Positions 17,727 through 26,867 of a stretch of 64,000 bases of DNA are shown here, one piece after another (within the stretch, counting starts at the first letter, position 1; every line of letters starts with the position of its first letter). Made by a program: the position numbers and the translations under genes. Below the pieces are notes generated by a model. That model was not told where the DNA came from and searched no databases. It was given only the letters and a program-made list of their open reading frames with translations. Origin of the DNA: Cupriavidus sp. D39 (GTDB lineage Bacteria; Pseudomonadota; Gammaproteobacteria; Burkholderiales; Burkholderiaceae); the NCBI RefSeq assembly GCF_026627925.1, contig NZ_JAPNLE010000009.1:4526001-4590000 (forward strand), in the 5' to 3' direction.

Positions 17727-19466
17727 ATGCACTTCGAAAAACGCGACTACGCCGTCGACCGCCGGCTGCTCCTGCTGGCCGCGCTGGCGCCGCTCATCGG
17801 GGCGATCAGCACGGCGGCTGCCGTGCTGCTGCTAAACCTGATCCGGTTCTTCACCAACCTCTTTTTCTATCAGACGCTGTCGCTGGCGGAGCGCTCGCCG
17901 GCGCAGCATGCGCTGGGGGCATGGGTGATCGCCGTCCCGGTGGCGGGTGGCTTGCTGGTGGGCCTGATGGCGCGCTATGGCAGCGACAAGATCCGTGGCC
18001 ACGGCATCCCGGAGGCCATCGAGGCCGTGCTGTTCGGCAAAAGCAAGATGTCGCCCCGGGTGGCGGCGCTCAAGCCGCTGTCGTCCGGCATCGTGATCGG
18101 CAGCGGCGGGCCGTTTGGCGCGGAGGGCCCGATCATCATGACCGGCGGCTCGATCGCCTCGCTGCTTGCGCAGTACCTGCATCTCACCGCGGCCGAGCGC
18201 AAGACGCTGCTGGTGGCGGGCGCGTGCGCCGGCATGACGGCGATCTTCGGCACGCCGGTGGCGGCGGTGCTGCTGGCCGTGGAGCTGTTGCTGTTCGAGC
18301 TGCGCCCGCGCAGCCTGCTGCCGGTGGCGCTGGCTTGCGCCGTAGCCGGCTTCCTGCGCACGATGGTGTTCGAGCCCGGTCCCTTGTTTGCGCTGCACAC
18401 CGCGCCGGCAAGCAACATGGCGCTGGGCTCGTGCATGGTTGCCGGCCTGCTTTGCGGCATGCTGGGCGCCGTGCTGACGCTGGCGCTCTATCGCACCGAG
18501 GACCAGTTCTCCAGGCTCAAGCTGCACTGGATGTGGTGGCCGGCAATCGGCGGGCTGGTGGTTGGCATCGGCGGGTACTTCGAGCCGCGCGCGCTGGGCG
18601 TGGGCTATGACGTGATCGCGGACCTGTTGCACAACCGCATGGCGATCGGCGTGGCGGTGGCGCTGCTGACGGTCAAGGCCATTATCTGGGTTGCCGCGCT
18701 GGGGTCAGGCACCTCGGGTGGCGTGCTGGCCCCGCTGCTGATGCTGGGCGCGGGCCTTGGCGTGGCGCTCGCGCCGTGGCTGCCCGGCGCCTCGCCGGCG
18801 TTGTGGGCACTGGTGTGCATGGCGGGCGTGCTGGGCAGCGTGCTTGGCGCGCCGCTGACCGCCATCGTCTTTGCCTTCGGCCTGACGCATGACAGCAACG
18901 CATTGCTGCCGCTGCTGCTGACCGTGGCGGTGGCGCACGGCTTCACGGTGCTGACCATGAAGCGCTCGATCATGACCGAGAAGATCGCGCGCCGCGGCCT
19001 GCATATCTATCGCGAGTATGGCGTGGATCCGCTCGAGCGCCAGCACGTGGCGGATTTGATGACGACGGCCGTGGTGAGCGTGGACGGCGAGCAGCCGGTC
19101 CACGTCTTGTGGGCCAGGCACTTTGGCGAGCAGGCACCGCATCGCGGCTATCCCGTGGTGTGCGCAGAGCGTGTGGTCGGCATGCTGGAGCGCAATGCGC
19201 TGCGCGGGACGGAGGCATCGATGGAGGCCGGCCGCGCGCTGATGGCGCCGCTGCAGCCGCACCAGGTGCTGCTGCCGGCGCAGACCGCGCGCATCGCGGC
19301 GGGCCGCATGGCGGAGCTCGGCGTCAGCCGGCTGCCGGTGGTGGCCGACCTGGATTCCATGCGGCTGGTCGGCGTGGTCTCGCTGCGCGACCTGCTGGGC
19401 CCCAGCGGCCAGGTGCTGCACGAGGAAACCCGGCGCGAACGGCTGCGCGGCGCTGCCGCGGCGTAA
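17727..19466 (+). CDS. ClC-family voltage-gated chloride channel/transporter with CBS pair
   Basis: A 579-residue protein. The ClC core spans about 15-420 with GSGGPFGAEGPI near 127-138, which includes the gating glutamate; GSGTSGGVLAPLL near 330; and a late helix with GSVLGAPLTAIVFAFGLT. The C-terminal CBS pair is at about 445-560 (VADLMTTAVVSVDG and LGVSRLPVVADLD). ClC proteins move chloride or exchange it for protons. ATG at 17727 is used because the preceding in-frame residues are unrelated to the family. It is divergently arranged with the HPP-CBS gene. Confidence 0.9.
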   Translation: MHFEKRDYAVDRRLLLLAALAPLIGAISTAAAVLLLNLIRFFTNLFFYQTLSLAERSPAQHALGAWVIAVPVAGGLLVGLMARYGSDKIRGHGIPEAIEAVLFGKSKMSPRVAALKPLSSGIVIGSGGPFGAEGPIIMTGGSIASLLAQYLHLTAAERKTLLVAGACAGMTAIFGTPVAAVLLAVELLLFELRPRSLLPVALACAVAGFLRTMVFEPGPLFALHTAPASNMALGSCMVAGLLCGMLGAVLTLALYRTEDQFSRLKLHWMWWPAIGGLVVGIGGYFEPRALGVGYDVIADLLHNRMAIGVAVALLTVKAIIWVAALGSGTSGGVLAPLLMLGAGLGVALAPWLPGASPALWALVCMAGVLGSVLGAPLTAIVFAFGLTHDSNALLPLLLTVAVAHGFTVLTMKRSIMTEKIARRGLHIYREYGVDPLERQHVADLMTTAVVSVDGEQPVHVLWARHFGEQAPHRGYPVVCAERVVGMLERNALRGTEASMEAGRALMAPLQPHQVLLPAQTARIAAGRMAELGVSRLPVVADLDSMRLVGVVSLRDLLGPSGQVLHEETRRERLRGAAAA

Positions 19467-19481
19467 GCGCTCCCGCGCCGC

Positions 19482-19904
19482 TCAAAGCTTGTAGCTCGAC
19501 AGCAGGATGCTGGTCTCCGTGGCGGCAATGCCGTCGATCAGCCGGATGCGGTCCAGCGTGCGGTCGAACGCCTCCAGCGAATCCGCGCGCAGCTCGGCAA
19601 TGATGTCCCAGCGCCCGTTGGTGGTGTGCATGGCCTGCACATTGGGCTCGCCGCGCAGCGCCTGCAGCACCGCGCGCGCCTTGTTGCCTTCCACCGCGAT
19701 GGTCATCCAGGCGCGGATGCGGTGCGCCTCGGCTTCGGGCTTCAGCCGCACCGTGTAGCCCACGATCAGTCCTTCCTTTTCCAGCTTGTCGATGCGGTTC
19801 TGCACGGTGGCGCGCGAGACGCGCAGCGCCTTGGCCAGAGCGGTGGCCGGCGTGCGCGCGTTGTCGCGCAGCAGGGCAAGCAACTGGCGGTCGGTGTCGT
19901 CCAT
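19482..19904 (-). CDS. Lrp/AsnC-family transcriptional regulator
   Basis: A 140-residue regulator. The N-terminal HTH is at residues 1-50 (MDDTDRQLLALLRDNARTPATALAKALRVSRATVQNRIDKLE), followed by an alpha/beta effector (RAM) domain with GRWDIIAEL. ATG at 19904 matches the family N-terminus. It is divergent from the guanidino hydrolase and ornithine cyclodeaminase genes across 204 bp, so it probably responds to arginine or ornithine and controls them. That ligand is inference; the family is certain. Confidence 0.92.
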   Translation of the reverse strand: MDDTDRQLLALLRDNARTPATALAKALRVSRATVQNRIDKLEKEGLIVGYTVRLKPEAEAHRIRAWMTIAVEGNKARAVLQALRGEPNVQAMHTTNGRWDIIAELRADSLEAFDRTLDRIRLIDGIAATETSILLSSYKL

Positions 19905-20108
19905 GGTGGTTCCTGTGGGCGGGCGAGGGGGTGCTTTTGCCTGCACGATCGTCGTGGCTGGCGATTCGCCAATTCTAGTTGGCGTTTTGCAATACAGTAC
20001 AGGCAAATTGCGCAACTTGCTGGCTTTTAGTTAGCGCGGCAGTGCACCAGAATGCAGGCATCCCAGCGCATTCACTGACCCCGTCACCCACCACCTAAAG
20101 GAGCCAGC

Positions 20109-21007
20109 GTGATCAACCAGCCCACCATCCTGCTTGTCGAGCCCACCCACTACGACGTGTCGTACAGCATCAACCCGTGGATGGACCCCGGCCTCTGGGC
20201 TAGCGACCCGCGCGGCATGCATCGCAACGCGGTGGCATCCTTCGAATCCCTGCATGCTGCCTTGCAGGCAGCTGGCTTCGCGGTGGAAACCGCACCCGGC
20301 GCCCCGGGCCTGCCCGACATGGTGTTCCCTGCCAATGCCGCCGTGGTGCTGGATGGCCACGCCGTGCTGGCGCGCTTTCGCTATCCGCAACGGGCCGGCG
20401 AGGAAGCGCCTTTGCGCGCATCTTCGAGGGCCTGCGCGAGCGCGGCCTGATCGACTCCGTCAGCCTGCTGCCGGAAGGCTGCTACCAGGAGGGCGCCGGC
20501 GACTGCATCTGGGATGCCGTGCGCGGCCACTTCTGGGCCGGCTTCGGCCCGCGCTCTTCGCGTGCAGCGGCCGAAGCCATGGCGAGCCATTTCGGCCGCG
20601 AGGTGGTGGCGCTGGAACTCGCCACGGCGCAGAGCTATCACCTCGACGTGTGCTTCTGCCCGCTGTCCGGCGGCGAGATCCTCTACTACCCGCCCGCCTT
20701 TACGCGGGACGCCCTGCGCACCTTGCGCGAGCGCGTGCCGGCCAGCCTGCGCATCGAGGCGAGCGAGGATGATCTGCGCCACTTCAGCGTCAATGCGGTC
20801 AACCTGCATGACCAGGTGGTGATGACGCGCACCACGCCGCACCTGCGCGCCGAACTGGGCCAGCGCGGCTACCAGTTGCGCGAGGTGGACTTGTCGCCGT
20901 ACATGCTGTCCGGCGGCGGCGCCTACTGCATGACGCTGCGCCTGGACCGCACCAGCGGGCCGGCCCAGGGGATCGTCGCGGCCGATGGCGCCGCGGTGGC
21001 GGCATGA
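20109..21007 (+). CDS. Amidinotransferase-superfamily hydrolase (dimethylargininase/arginine dihydrolase-like), one frameshift
   Basis: About 299 residues after allowing one missing base near 20411; EEAP then continues as FARIFEGLRERGLID. The N-terminus (ILLVEPTHYDVSYSINPWMD) and MVFPANAAVV match the N(G),N(G)-dimethylarginine dimethylaminohydrolase group (COG1834). The catalytic histidine lies in SYHLDVCFCPL and the nucleophile cysteine in LSGGGAYCMTLRL. Substrate could be dimethylarginine, citrulline or arginine. Because ornithine cyclodeaminase follows, as in cyanobacterial AgrE/ArgZ fusions where arginine is taken to ornithine and proline, an arginine dihydrolase role is attractive but unproven. 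Confidence 0.85.
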
Positions 21008-21077
21008 GATGGGCCGGCCGGGCAAAAACTAGAACCGAGGCAAACAGAGCCAAGTAACGCCAATCAGGGAGAACACC

Positions 21078-22154
21078 ATGAAGGAGATCGCCATGACCCG
21101 CTTTCTGGACGCCGCCGATGTGGCGGCGCTGGTGCGCGCCACGGGCGTCGCCAACGCCATCGCGCAGATGGCGCATCATATCCACCAGGATTTTGTGCGC
21201 TGGGACGCATTCGATAAATCCGCGCGGCTGGCCACGCACTCCGTCGACGGCGTGATCGAGCTGATGCCGGTGAGCGACGGCGTGCAATACGCATTCAAGT
21301 ACGTTAACGGCCATCCGCGCAATGGGCAGAACGCCATGCCGACGGTGATGGCCTTTGGCGCGCTGGCGGAAGTGGAGAGCGGCTTCCCGTTGCTGCTGTG
21401 CGACCTCACGCTCGCCACCGCGTTGCGCACTGGCGCCACGTCGGCGCTGGCCGCGCAGGTGATGGCGCGGCCCGGCGCCGCCACGCTGGCGCTGATCGGC
21501 AACGGCGCGCAGGCGGAGTTCCAGGCGCTGGCCTTCCATGCCATGGTGGGCATCCGGGAGATCCGCGCCTACGACATCGATCCGGCCGCGACCGCGCGGC
21601 TCGCGTACAACCTGGCAGGCGTGCAGGGGCTGAAGGTAGTGGCGGCGGACTCGGTGCGTGCAGCAGTGCAGGGTGCCGACATCATCAGCACCGTGACCGC
21701 GGACAAGACGCGGGCCACCATCCTCACGCCTGACCTGGTCGCCCCCGGCGTGCATATCAATGCGGTAGGCGGCGATTGCCCGGGCAAGACCGAACTGCAC
21801 CCGGACATCCTGCGCCAGGCGCGCATCGTGGTCGAGTACGCGCCGCAGACGCGCATCGAAGGCGAGATCCAGCAATTGCCGCCGGATACGCCGGTGACGG
21901 AGTTGTGGGAGATTTTCTCCGGCCGGGCGGCCGGGCGCACCGAAACGGGGCAGGTCACGGTGTTCGACTCGGTGGGGTTTGCGCTGGAGGATTACTCCGC
22001 GCTGCGCTGGCTCCATGCCGCGGCCCACGCGCAGCATCGCGGCAGCCACGTGGAACTGGTGGCGACGCCGCCGGATCCGCGCAATCTCTATGGCTGGATG
22101 TTGGACGCCGGGGTGCCGCAGCCCGCGCGCGAGCCGCTCGCCGCGCTGGCCTGA
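21078..22154 (+). CDS. ocd: Ornithine cyclodeaminase
   Basis: A 358-residue member of the ornithine cyclodeaminase/mu-crystallin family. The substrate region has KYVNGHPRNG and DLTLATALRTGATSALA; the Rossmann motif is ALIGNGAQAEFQALAF (about 138-153); and AVGGDCPGKTELHPDIL holds the catalytic aspartate. The reaction is L-ornithine to L-proline plus ammonia with bound NAD. Two starts are possible, ATG 21078 (GGGAGA upstream) and ATG 21093 (GGAGA upstream); the second matches the usual MTRFLD start. It lies 70 bp behind the guanidino hydrolase in the same direction, which suggests arginine to ornithine to proline. Confidence 0.92.
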   Translation: MKEIAMTRFLDAADVAALVRATGVANAIAQMAHHIHQDFVRWDAFDKSARLATHSVDGVIELMPVSDGVQYAFKYVNGHPRNGQNAMPTVMAFGALAEVESGFPLLLCDLTLATALRTGATSALAAQVMARPGAATLALIGNGAQAEFQALAFHAMVGIREIRAYDIDPAATARLAYNLAGVQGLKVVAADSVRAAVQGADIISTVTADKTRATILTPDLVAPGVHINAVGGDCPGKTELHPDILRQARIVVEYAPQTRIEGEIQQLPPDTPVTELWEIFSGRAAGRTETGQVTVFDSVGFALEDYSALRWLHAAAHAQHRGSHVELVATPPDPRNLYGWMLDAGVPQPAREPLAALA

Positions 22155-22171
22155 AGCGGTGGCAGATGCAA

Positions 22172-22210
22172 CAACGCCGCAGTCGTGCGGGTCACGAGAC
22201 TGCGGCGTTG
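22172..22210 (+). terminator. Strong hairpin after ornithine cyclodeaminase
   Basis: A perfect 13-bp stem (CAACGCCGCAGTC and GACTGCGGCGTTG) with a 13-base loop lies 17 bases after the stop codon. There is no clear T run, only TTGTAGTG, so termination may be weak, or the hairpin may protect the mRNA end. It separates the operon from the convergent downstream gene. Confidence 0.6.
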
Positions 22211-22340
22211 TAGTGTGCGGTTTATAGCGAGTGCCACGCCCACGGGTAACGGGCAAGGCAGGCCGGGCGGCCGGGTGACGGCCGGGCAGATAGCTGCCGG
22301 TGAAACGTCCTGGATAGGGTCGTGGCGATGTGCCGGGTGA

Positions 22341-22943
22341 TCAGCCGGCTGCGCCTCGGGTCATCATCAGTTGCGCGCGCAGGAAGCCTTTGACTTCTTC
22401 CAGCGAGGGCGTCTTCAGGAACACCATGATGCCCCATTGCTGTAGCGCATCGGCCACGCCGTCATAGGCCTGGCGGTTGGTGATCACGGCGAAGATGACA
22501 TTCTGGCGCGCAAAGAAGTTTTGCAGCTTCTCGATGGTGGCCGACTCGGCGTCAGTGAGTTCTTCCACGTAGTACAGCACCACTCGCGGATGCGAGCTGA
22601 CCGAAGTAATGATGGTATCCACCACGTCCTCCACCACCACGCTTTTCAGGGGCAAGCCCCATTTGCCCAGTTGCGCGTGGATGCGTTGGGCTTCCTGGTG
22701 GTTCGGGTGGAACACCACCAGGTCGAGTTCATGCACAGAAGGAAGCTCCTGCCCCACGCGCGTGGCCAGCAGGCGATGCACGGTCTCCTTATGTATGCGT
22801 CGGTGGCCACCGTTGGTCTTCCAGGCCCCGAGTTCGCCGCGTTCCACCATCTTCTGCACAGTGCCTAATGACACATTGAGCAGCTTCGCGGCGGTACGCG
22901 TACTGTAGTAAGGCTTTTCAGCCAGTTCTGAATCCAGTTTCAT
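22341..22943 (-). CDS. Excisionase-type HTH regulator fused to a receiver-like domain
   Basis: A 200-residue protein. Residues 10-60 form a MerR/excisionase-like winged HTH (YYSTRTAAKLLNVSLGTVQKMVERGELGAWKTNGGHRRI). Residues 70-195 have alternating strands and helices like a response-regulator receiver (LDLVVFHPN, VVLYYVEELTD, VIFAVITNR, IMVFLKTP), but the usual phospho-acceptor aspartate position is not clear and the acidic pocket looks degenerate. Such proteins are seen in Burkholderiales as helix-turn-helix proteins of unknown role. No transposon or phage genes are near, so a true excisionase function is unlikely. Confidence 0.82.
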   Translation of the reverse strand: MKLDSELAEKPYYSTRTAAKLLNVSLGTVQKMVERGELGAWKTNGGHRRIHKETVHRLLATRVGQELPSVHELDLVVFHPNHQEAQRIHAQLGKWGLPLKSVVVEDVVDTIITSVSSHPRVVLYYVEELTDAESATIEKLQNFFARQNVIFAVITNRQAYDGVADALQQWGIMVFLKTPSLEEVKGFLRAQLMMTRGAAG

Positions 22944-23546
22944 CCGTTCACCCGTTAACTAAACACACCGCACTGCGAGAGAAGCAGCAGTGACAGCGCG
23001 AGCCTTCCGCGCTGGTTTGGGCTTGGCAACGCAAGACGAACGCCTGCAATGAAGTCGTTTGCATGCTGGCACCGTTAAGCCTCCCGCATGACCTGCCCTC
23101 GCTGTCTGGGGGCGGCGGGAGCGAAGGTGCTCCCGCGGTCATGCAATGGCGTGATCTATGTCACTGGTGCCTTCTTCTCCCGATGGAAGAATGCCAGCCT
23201 CGAATCATATGCGGTATCGAACATAAGCAGCCAGTCGGCGTGCCAAATATTTCGAAATCGCATCGATCGCTCCCACTTCTGTGTTTAAACGCATATTGCC
23301 GCGTTTTGGCAGACACGGGTGAGCGGGAATTTATAGCGAACATTGCATACATCCGAAGCGCTTTTACCGGGCTGCCAGCGTATCGCGCGGCCCTTATATT
23401 CAGGACTGCCGCGGGCGCAGGGGGTTCCCGGAGGTGGCAGGCATTGGCTTTAAGCCAGCCCGTTGAAACATATGGCAGACATGGCCGCGCGGCCACTCCG
23501 CCTCATCAATTGACAAATATGGCGTAGGCAGCAATTTCGCGTGCCG
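22944..23546. other. Gene-free gap of 0.6 kb
   Basis: The stretch is richer in A and T than its neighbours, and open frames on both strands lack codon bias or recognisable motifs. It contains a short dyad, CTCCCGC near 23130 with GCGGGAG nearby, and probably the promoter and leader of the minus-strand regulator, with a candidate ribosome site GGGTGAACGGATG before its ATG. I see no RNA gene or repeat. Confidence 0.55.
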
Positions 23547-24568
23547 TCAGGGATTTCGCCCACCTGCCACCGCCGCGGTTTGCCTGGCCGATGCGACTGG
23601 CATGTTGCCGAGCTCCGCGTCGCCATCTGTTGCCATCCCCGTTATCGGGAGGGTTTGGCGCACGGCTGCCGGCGCGCTTTCCGGGCACACGGACTCCGGG
23701 TCCGGCGCGGGCAGCGTCATGGACATCTCCAGTTCGCGCGTCTTGATCACGATGAAGTATTCGTAGATCGACTGCAGCACGGCGTAGGTGAGACCGGCCC
23801 GTCCGTCGAGGAAGCCGCGCTTGCCCAGGTACAGGATCGCGAACTTGACGAGGGGGCGCATCGGCAGGCGGAAGAACAACGCTTTCTGGTGCGCGCGGCG
23901 CCGGTGGAAATCCGTCGCGAACAGGGCTTCGGCCAGGCTGAACGCTGCCTTGCCGCGCCGGTTCTCGATGATCTGCATCGCCTCCAGCCCGCTGTAGTTG
24001 TTGTGGCGCGTGATCCAGTGGGCTACGCCTTTGCTGAAGGGGTAGTGGTCGAGATAGCCGGTCAGCTCGCCGACCGGGCCATCGGGGATCGATACAGGGT
24101 TTACCAGGCGCTCGTAGCGCATGCATTGCGGCCGGAACAAACGCAGGTAGAAGGGGGATGTCTGTACATGGCGCAGCCAGGTGTCGAGGAAAAGTCGCGC
24201 CGCTGCACCCGGAACGCGACCTCGTCGCGCGCCGCGCGCACCGCGGCCTGGGCTTGCGCCACGAGCTCGGGCGTCATGCGCTCGTCGGCATCGATGTAGA
24301 ACACCCAGGGATGGCGAAAGCCGATGTGCTGCAGGCCCCAGTTCTGGTGGCTGGCCCAGTTGTCGAAGACGCGCTGCGTGACATGCGCGCCAAAGCGCTG
24401 CGCGATCGCCACCGTGGCGTCGGTGCTCATCGAGTCGTACACATGGATGTCGTCCGACCACGCCACGCTTTGCAGGCAGCCCGGCAGGTCCTGCTCCTCG
24501 TTGCGGGTCAGGATCAGCACGGAGATGCCCGGCGCTTGCATGGGCTGGCTAGGCTGAAGACTTGGCAT
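23547..24568 (-). CDS. Family 2 glycosyltransferase (one frameshift)
   Basis: About 340 residues when one missing T near 24190 (RRDF into FLDTWLRHVQ; a TTTT run) is restored. The N-terminal GT-A domain begins ISVLILTRNEEQDLPGCLQS (about 14-33), and the metal site is FYIDADE. After it comes a membrane-proximal C-terminal region with HHYPF-like HYPFSKGVAHWI. It resembles lipopolysaccharide-core beta-glucosyltransferases (WaaE/KdtX group) and exopolysaccharide transferases. It overlaps slightly with the acetyltransferase before it, so the two form a surface-polysaccharide pair. Donor and acceptor cannot be told. Confidence 0.85.
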
Positions 24569-25115
24569 GTCTGACTCTCGTGCTGATGGCGCGGGCCGGG
24601 ACGCCCGCGTAGACGGTCCATGGCGTGCGCAGGCTCTTGCCGACCACCGCGCGCGGCGCGATCACCGCGCCCTCGGCCAGCGTCACACCCGGCGAGACAA
24701 AGGCTTCGGCGCAGATCCACACGTGCGCCGCGAGCACGATGGGATGGGCTACCAGCTGGAAGTTGGCGCTGTTGTAGTCGTGCGTGCCGGTGCACAGGTG
24801 CGCGCCCTGCGAGACCACGCAGAAATCGCCGATGTCGATCGGCGCCATGTTGTACAGCGTGACGCCATCGGCCACGCCGACATGGCTGCCCACGCGCAGG
24901 TTCCACGGCGCCCAGATCTTCACGCCCGGATAGATATGCACATGCGGGCCCAGCCGCGCCCCGAACAACCTCAACAGCGCCGAGCGCCACGCATGCAGCG
25001 GGCGTGGGCTTGGCCGGAACAGGCACAACCAGACCCAGTGCCAGAGCTGGCGCTGAATCCGGTTGCCCAGCGAAAACGAAGCCCCGGTAGTCGGGTCGTT
25101 TCCTTGAAGGATCAT
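24549..25115 (-). CDS. WcaF-like hexapeptide-repeat acetyltransferase
   Basis: A 188-residue protein with left-handed beta-helix hexapeptide repeats across residues 60-175 (LGPHVHIYPGVKIWAPWNLRVG, then VGVADGVTLYNM, IDIGDFCVVSQGAHLCTGTHD). WAPWNL and GTHDYNS are typical of colanic-acid-type O-acetyltransferases, which use acetyl-CoA to decorate exopolysaccharide sugars. ATG at 25115 begins a family-like N-terminus, whereas the longer open frame upstream is arginine- and proline-rich noise. It overlaps the glycosyltransferase start by 20 bases. Confidence 0.88.
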   Translation of the reverse strand: MILQGNDPTTGASFSLGNRIQRQLWHWVWLCLFRPSPRPLHAWRSALLRLFGARLGPHVHIYPGVKIWAPWNLRVGSHVGVADGVTLYNMAPIDIGDFCVVSQGAHLCTGTHDYNSANFQLVAHPIVLAAHVWICAEAFVSPGVTLAEGAVIAPRAVVGKSLRTPWTVYAGVPARAISTRVRHAKSSA

Positions 25116-25505
25116 CGTCGGTCCGCTCCTGCTGGTTGGCGGCTTCTCGATACACGGCACGGCAAGGCCCGGCAGCCATGGAGGCGACCACGGTGCGGGC
25201 CAGCACCGCGGTCGCCGAACCCGGCCGAAGCCAGGCTTTGTCCCGCACCGGCCGCGCCAGGCACGGCAAGGTGCAAAGCGCGCGGGAAGGGGTGAAGCCA
25301 TAGTGGCGCGGCGTGCGCGCCGCTTCGGTGCGGCACCTCACACAACGAAAAGTCGAAGCGCAAGGAAGCGGGAAGGACGGGGAGCGCGAACGGAGGAGGA
25401 GGGAGGTGGAGTTGCGGTTGATGCGGCAAGGAAAGCGGCAACGCAAGCTGCGCTCAAGCCATTGCAGTTCAGCCGGTGGCAGCCAGAGCCGCCACCAGGC
25501 AAATC
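25116..25505. other. Gene-free gap of 0.39 kb between acetyltransferase and dctD
   Basis: The region lies upstream of the minus-strand acetyltransferase and downstream of the minus-strand dctD. Open frames here are compositional. A purine-rich run (GGAAGGACGGGGAGCGCGAACGG and GGAGGAGGGAGG with breaks, about 25365-25410) is the only notable texture. I find no convincing promoter or terminator. Confidence 0.5.
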
Positions 25506-26867
25506 TCAAAGCCTGTATTTCCTGACTTTATCGAACAAGGTCGTCTTGGCAATCCCCAGTGCCTCGCTAGCCCGGCTGAGGTTGCCCTCATGCCTGCGCA
25601 TGGCATCGGCAATCATGGCCCGCTCGAATTGCTCGACGGCCTGCGCCAGCGGCAGCGCCGCCGGCTCGGCGGTGCCTTGCCCGGGATTGCACCCCAGCCC
25701 CAGCACATGGCGCTCAGCCAGGTTGCGCAGCTCGCGCACATTGCCCGGCCACGGATAGGCCATCAGCGCAGCGAGCTCCGCCGGCGTGGCAGGCTGCGCC
25801 TCGCGCTCGAAGCGCAGCGCCGCCTGCGCGACAAAGTGCTCGAACAGCGGCGGCACGTCTTCGCGCCGCTCGCGCAGCGGCGGCAGCTCCAGCGTCACCA
25901 CGTTGAGCCGGTAGTACAGGTCGGCGCGGAACTGGCCGGCCGCGGAGAGCGCCTTCAGATCCGCCTTGGTGGCCGCAACCACGCGGGTATTGACCGGCAC
26001 CGGCGTATTGGAGCCAAGCCGCTCCACCACGCGCTCCTGCAGCACCCGCAGCAGCTTGATCTGCATCTGCATCGGCATGCTCTCGATCTCGTCGAGGAAC
26101 AGCGTGCCGCCCTCGGCGTGCTCGATCTTGCCGATGCGCCGCCGCGCCGCGCCGGTGAACGAGCCGGCCTCATGGCCAAAGATCTCGCTTTCGAACAGCT
26201 GTTCGGGCAGGCCGCCGCAGTTGATCGGCACGAAGTGCCGCGCGCGGCGGGAACTCGCTTCGTGCAGGCAGCGGGCGACCAGTTCCTTGCCGGTGCCGGT
26301 CTCGCCGTGTATGAGCACGTTGGCAGCGGTGTCGGCCAGGTCGGCGATCAGCTTGCGCAGCCGCTCGATGGATGGCGAATGGCCGATCAGGCGCGCCTGC
26401 AAGGTGTCGCGCCCGGCCAGCTTCCTGCGCAGCTCGGCCACTTCCAGCACCAGCCGGCGTTTCTCAAGCGCGCGCTGCGTGACCTCGACCAGGCGCTCCG
26501 GCGAGAACGGTTTTTCCAGGAAGTGGTAGGCGCCGGCCTTCATGGCCTGCACGGCCAGGCTGACATCGCCGTGGCCCGTGACCATCACCACCGGCAGCGC
26601 GTCGTCGCGCGCCCGCAGCTCATGCAGCAGCGCCATGCCGTCGATGCCGGGCAGGCGGATGTCGCTCACCACCACGCCGGGGAAATGGCTGCCGACTTCG
26701 CGCAGCGCGGCTTCGGCGCTGGCCACGGCGCGCGTGGCAATGCCTTCGAGCCGCAGCGCTTGCTCGCAACCCAGGCGCACGTCGGGGTCGTCCTCGACGA
26801 TCAGCACGGTCAGCCGCGCAGGGTCGATCGCGTCCGCGGAATCGGCATGGTTCGGGTCAATTGCCAT
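25506..26867 (-). CDS. dctD: Sigma-54-dependent response regulator DctD
   Basis: About 453 residues: receiver domain at about 20-135 with phospho-acceptor in VVSDIRLPGIDG, AAA+ domain with Walker A GETGTGKE and Walker B GTLFLDEIE, and C-terminal Fis-type HTH (ALPLAQAVEQFERAMIADAM, then LSRASEALGIAKTTLFDKVRKY). The sigma-54 contact loop reads GSFTGA instead of the usual GAFTGA. It is paired with the DctB kinase gene just upstream and the dctA transporter beyond it, so its target is most likely the dctA promoter under C4-dicarboxylate supply. ATG at 26867 matches the family length better than 26885. Confidence 0.93.
   Translation of the reverse strand: MAIDPNHADSADAIDPARLTVLIVEDDPDVRLGCEQALRLEGIATRAVASAEAALREVGSHFPGVVVSDIRLPGIDGMALLHELRARDDALPVVMVTGHGDVSLAVQAMKAGAYHFLEKPFSPERLVEVTQRALEKRRLVLEVAELRRKLAGRDTLQARLIGHSPSIERLRKLIADLADTAANVLIHGETGTGKELVARCLHEASSRRARHFVPINCGGLPEQLFESEIFGHEAGSFTGAARRRIGKIEHAEGGTLFLDEIESMPMQMQIKLLRVLQERVVERLGSNTPVPVNTRVVAATKADLKALSAAGQFRADLYYRLNVVTLELPPLRERREDVPPLFEHFVAQAALRFEREAQPATPAELAALMAYPWPGNVRELRNLAERHVLGLGCNPGQGTAEPAALPLAQAVEQFERAMIADAMRRHEGNLSRASEALGIAKTTLFDKVRKYRL

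Noticed and set aside
22341..22943. A prophage or integrative element around the excisionase-like gene
   Set aside because: No integrase, phage gene, tRNA or attachment repeats lie nearby.
23063..23527. A 154-codon plus-strand frame in the 22944-23546 gap
   Set aside because: It has no ribosome site, motif or codon bias, and an equally long frame exists on the opposite strand.
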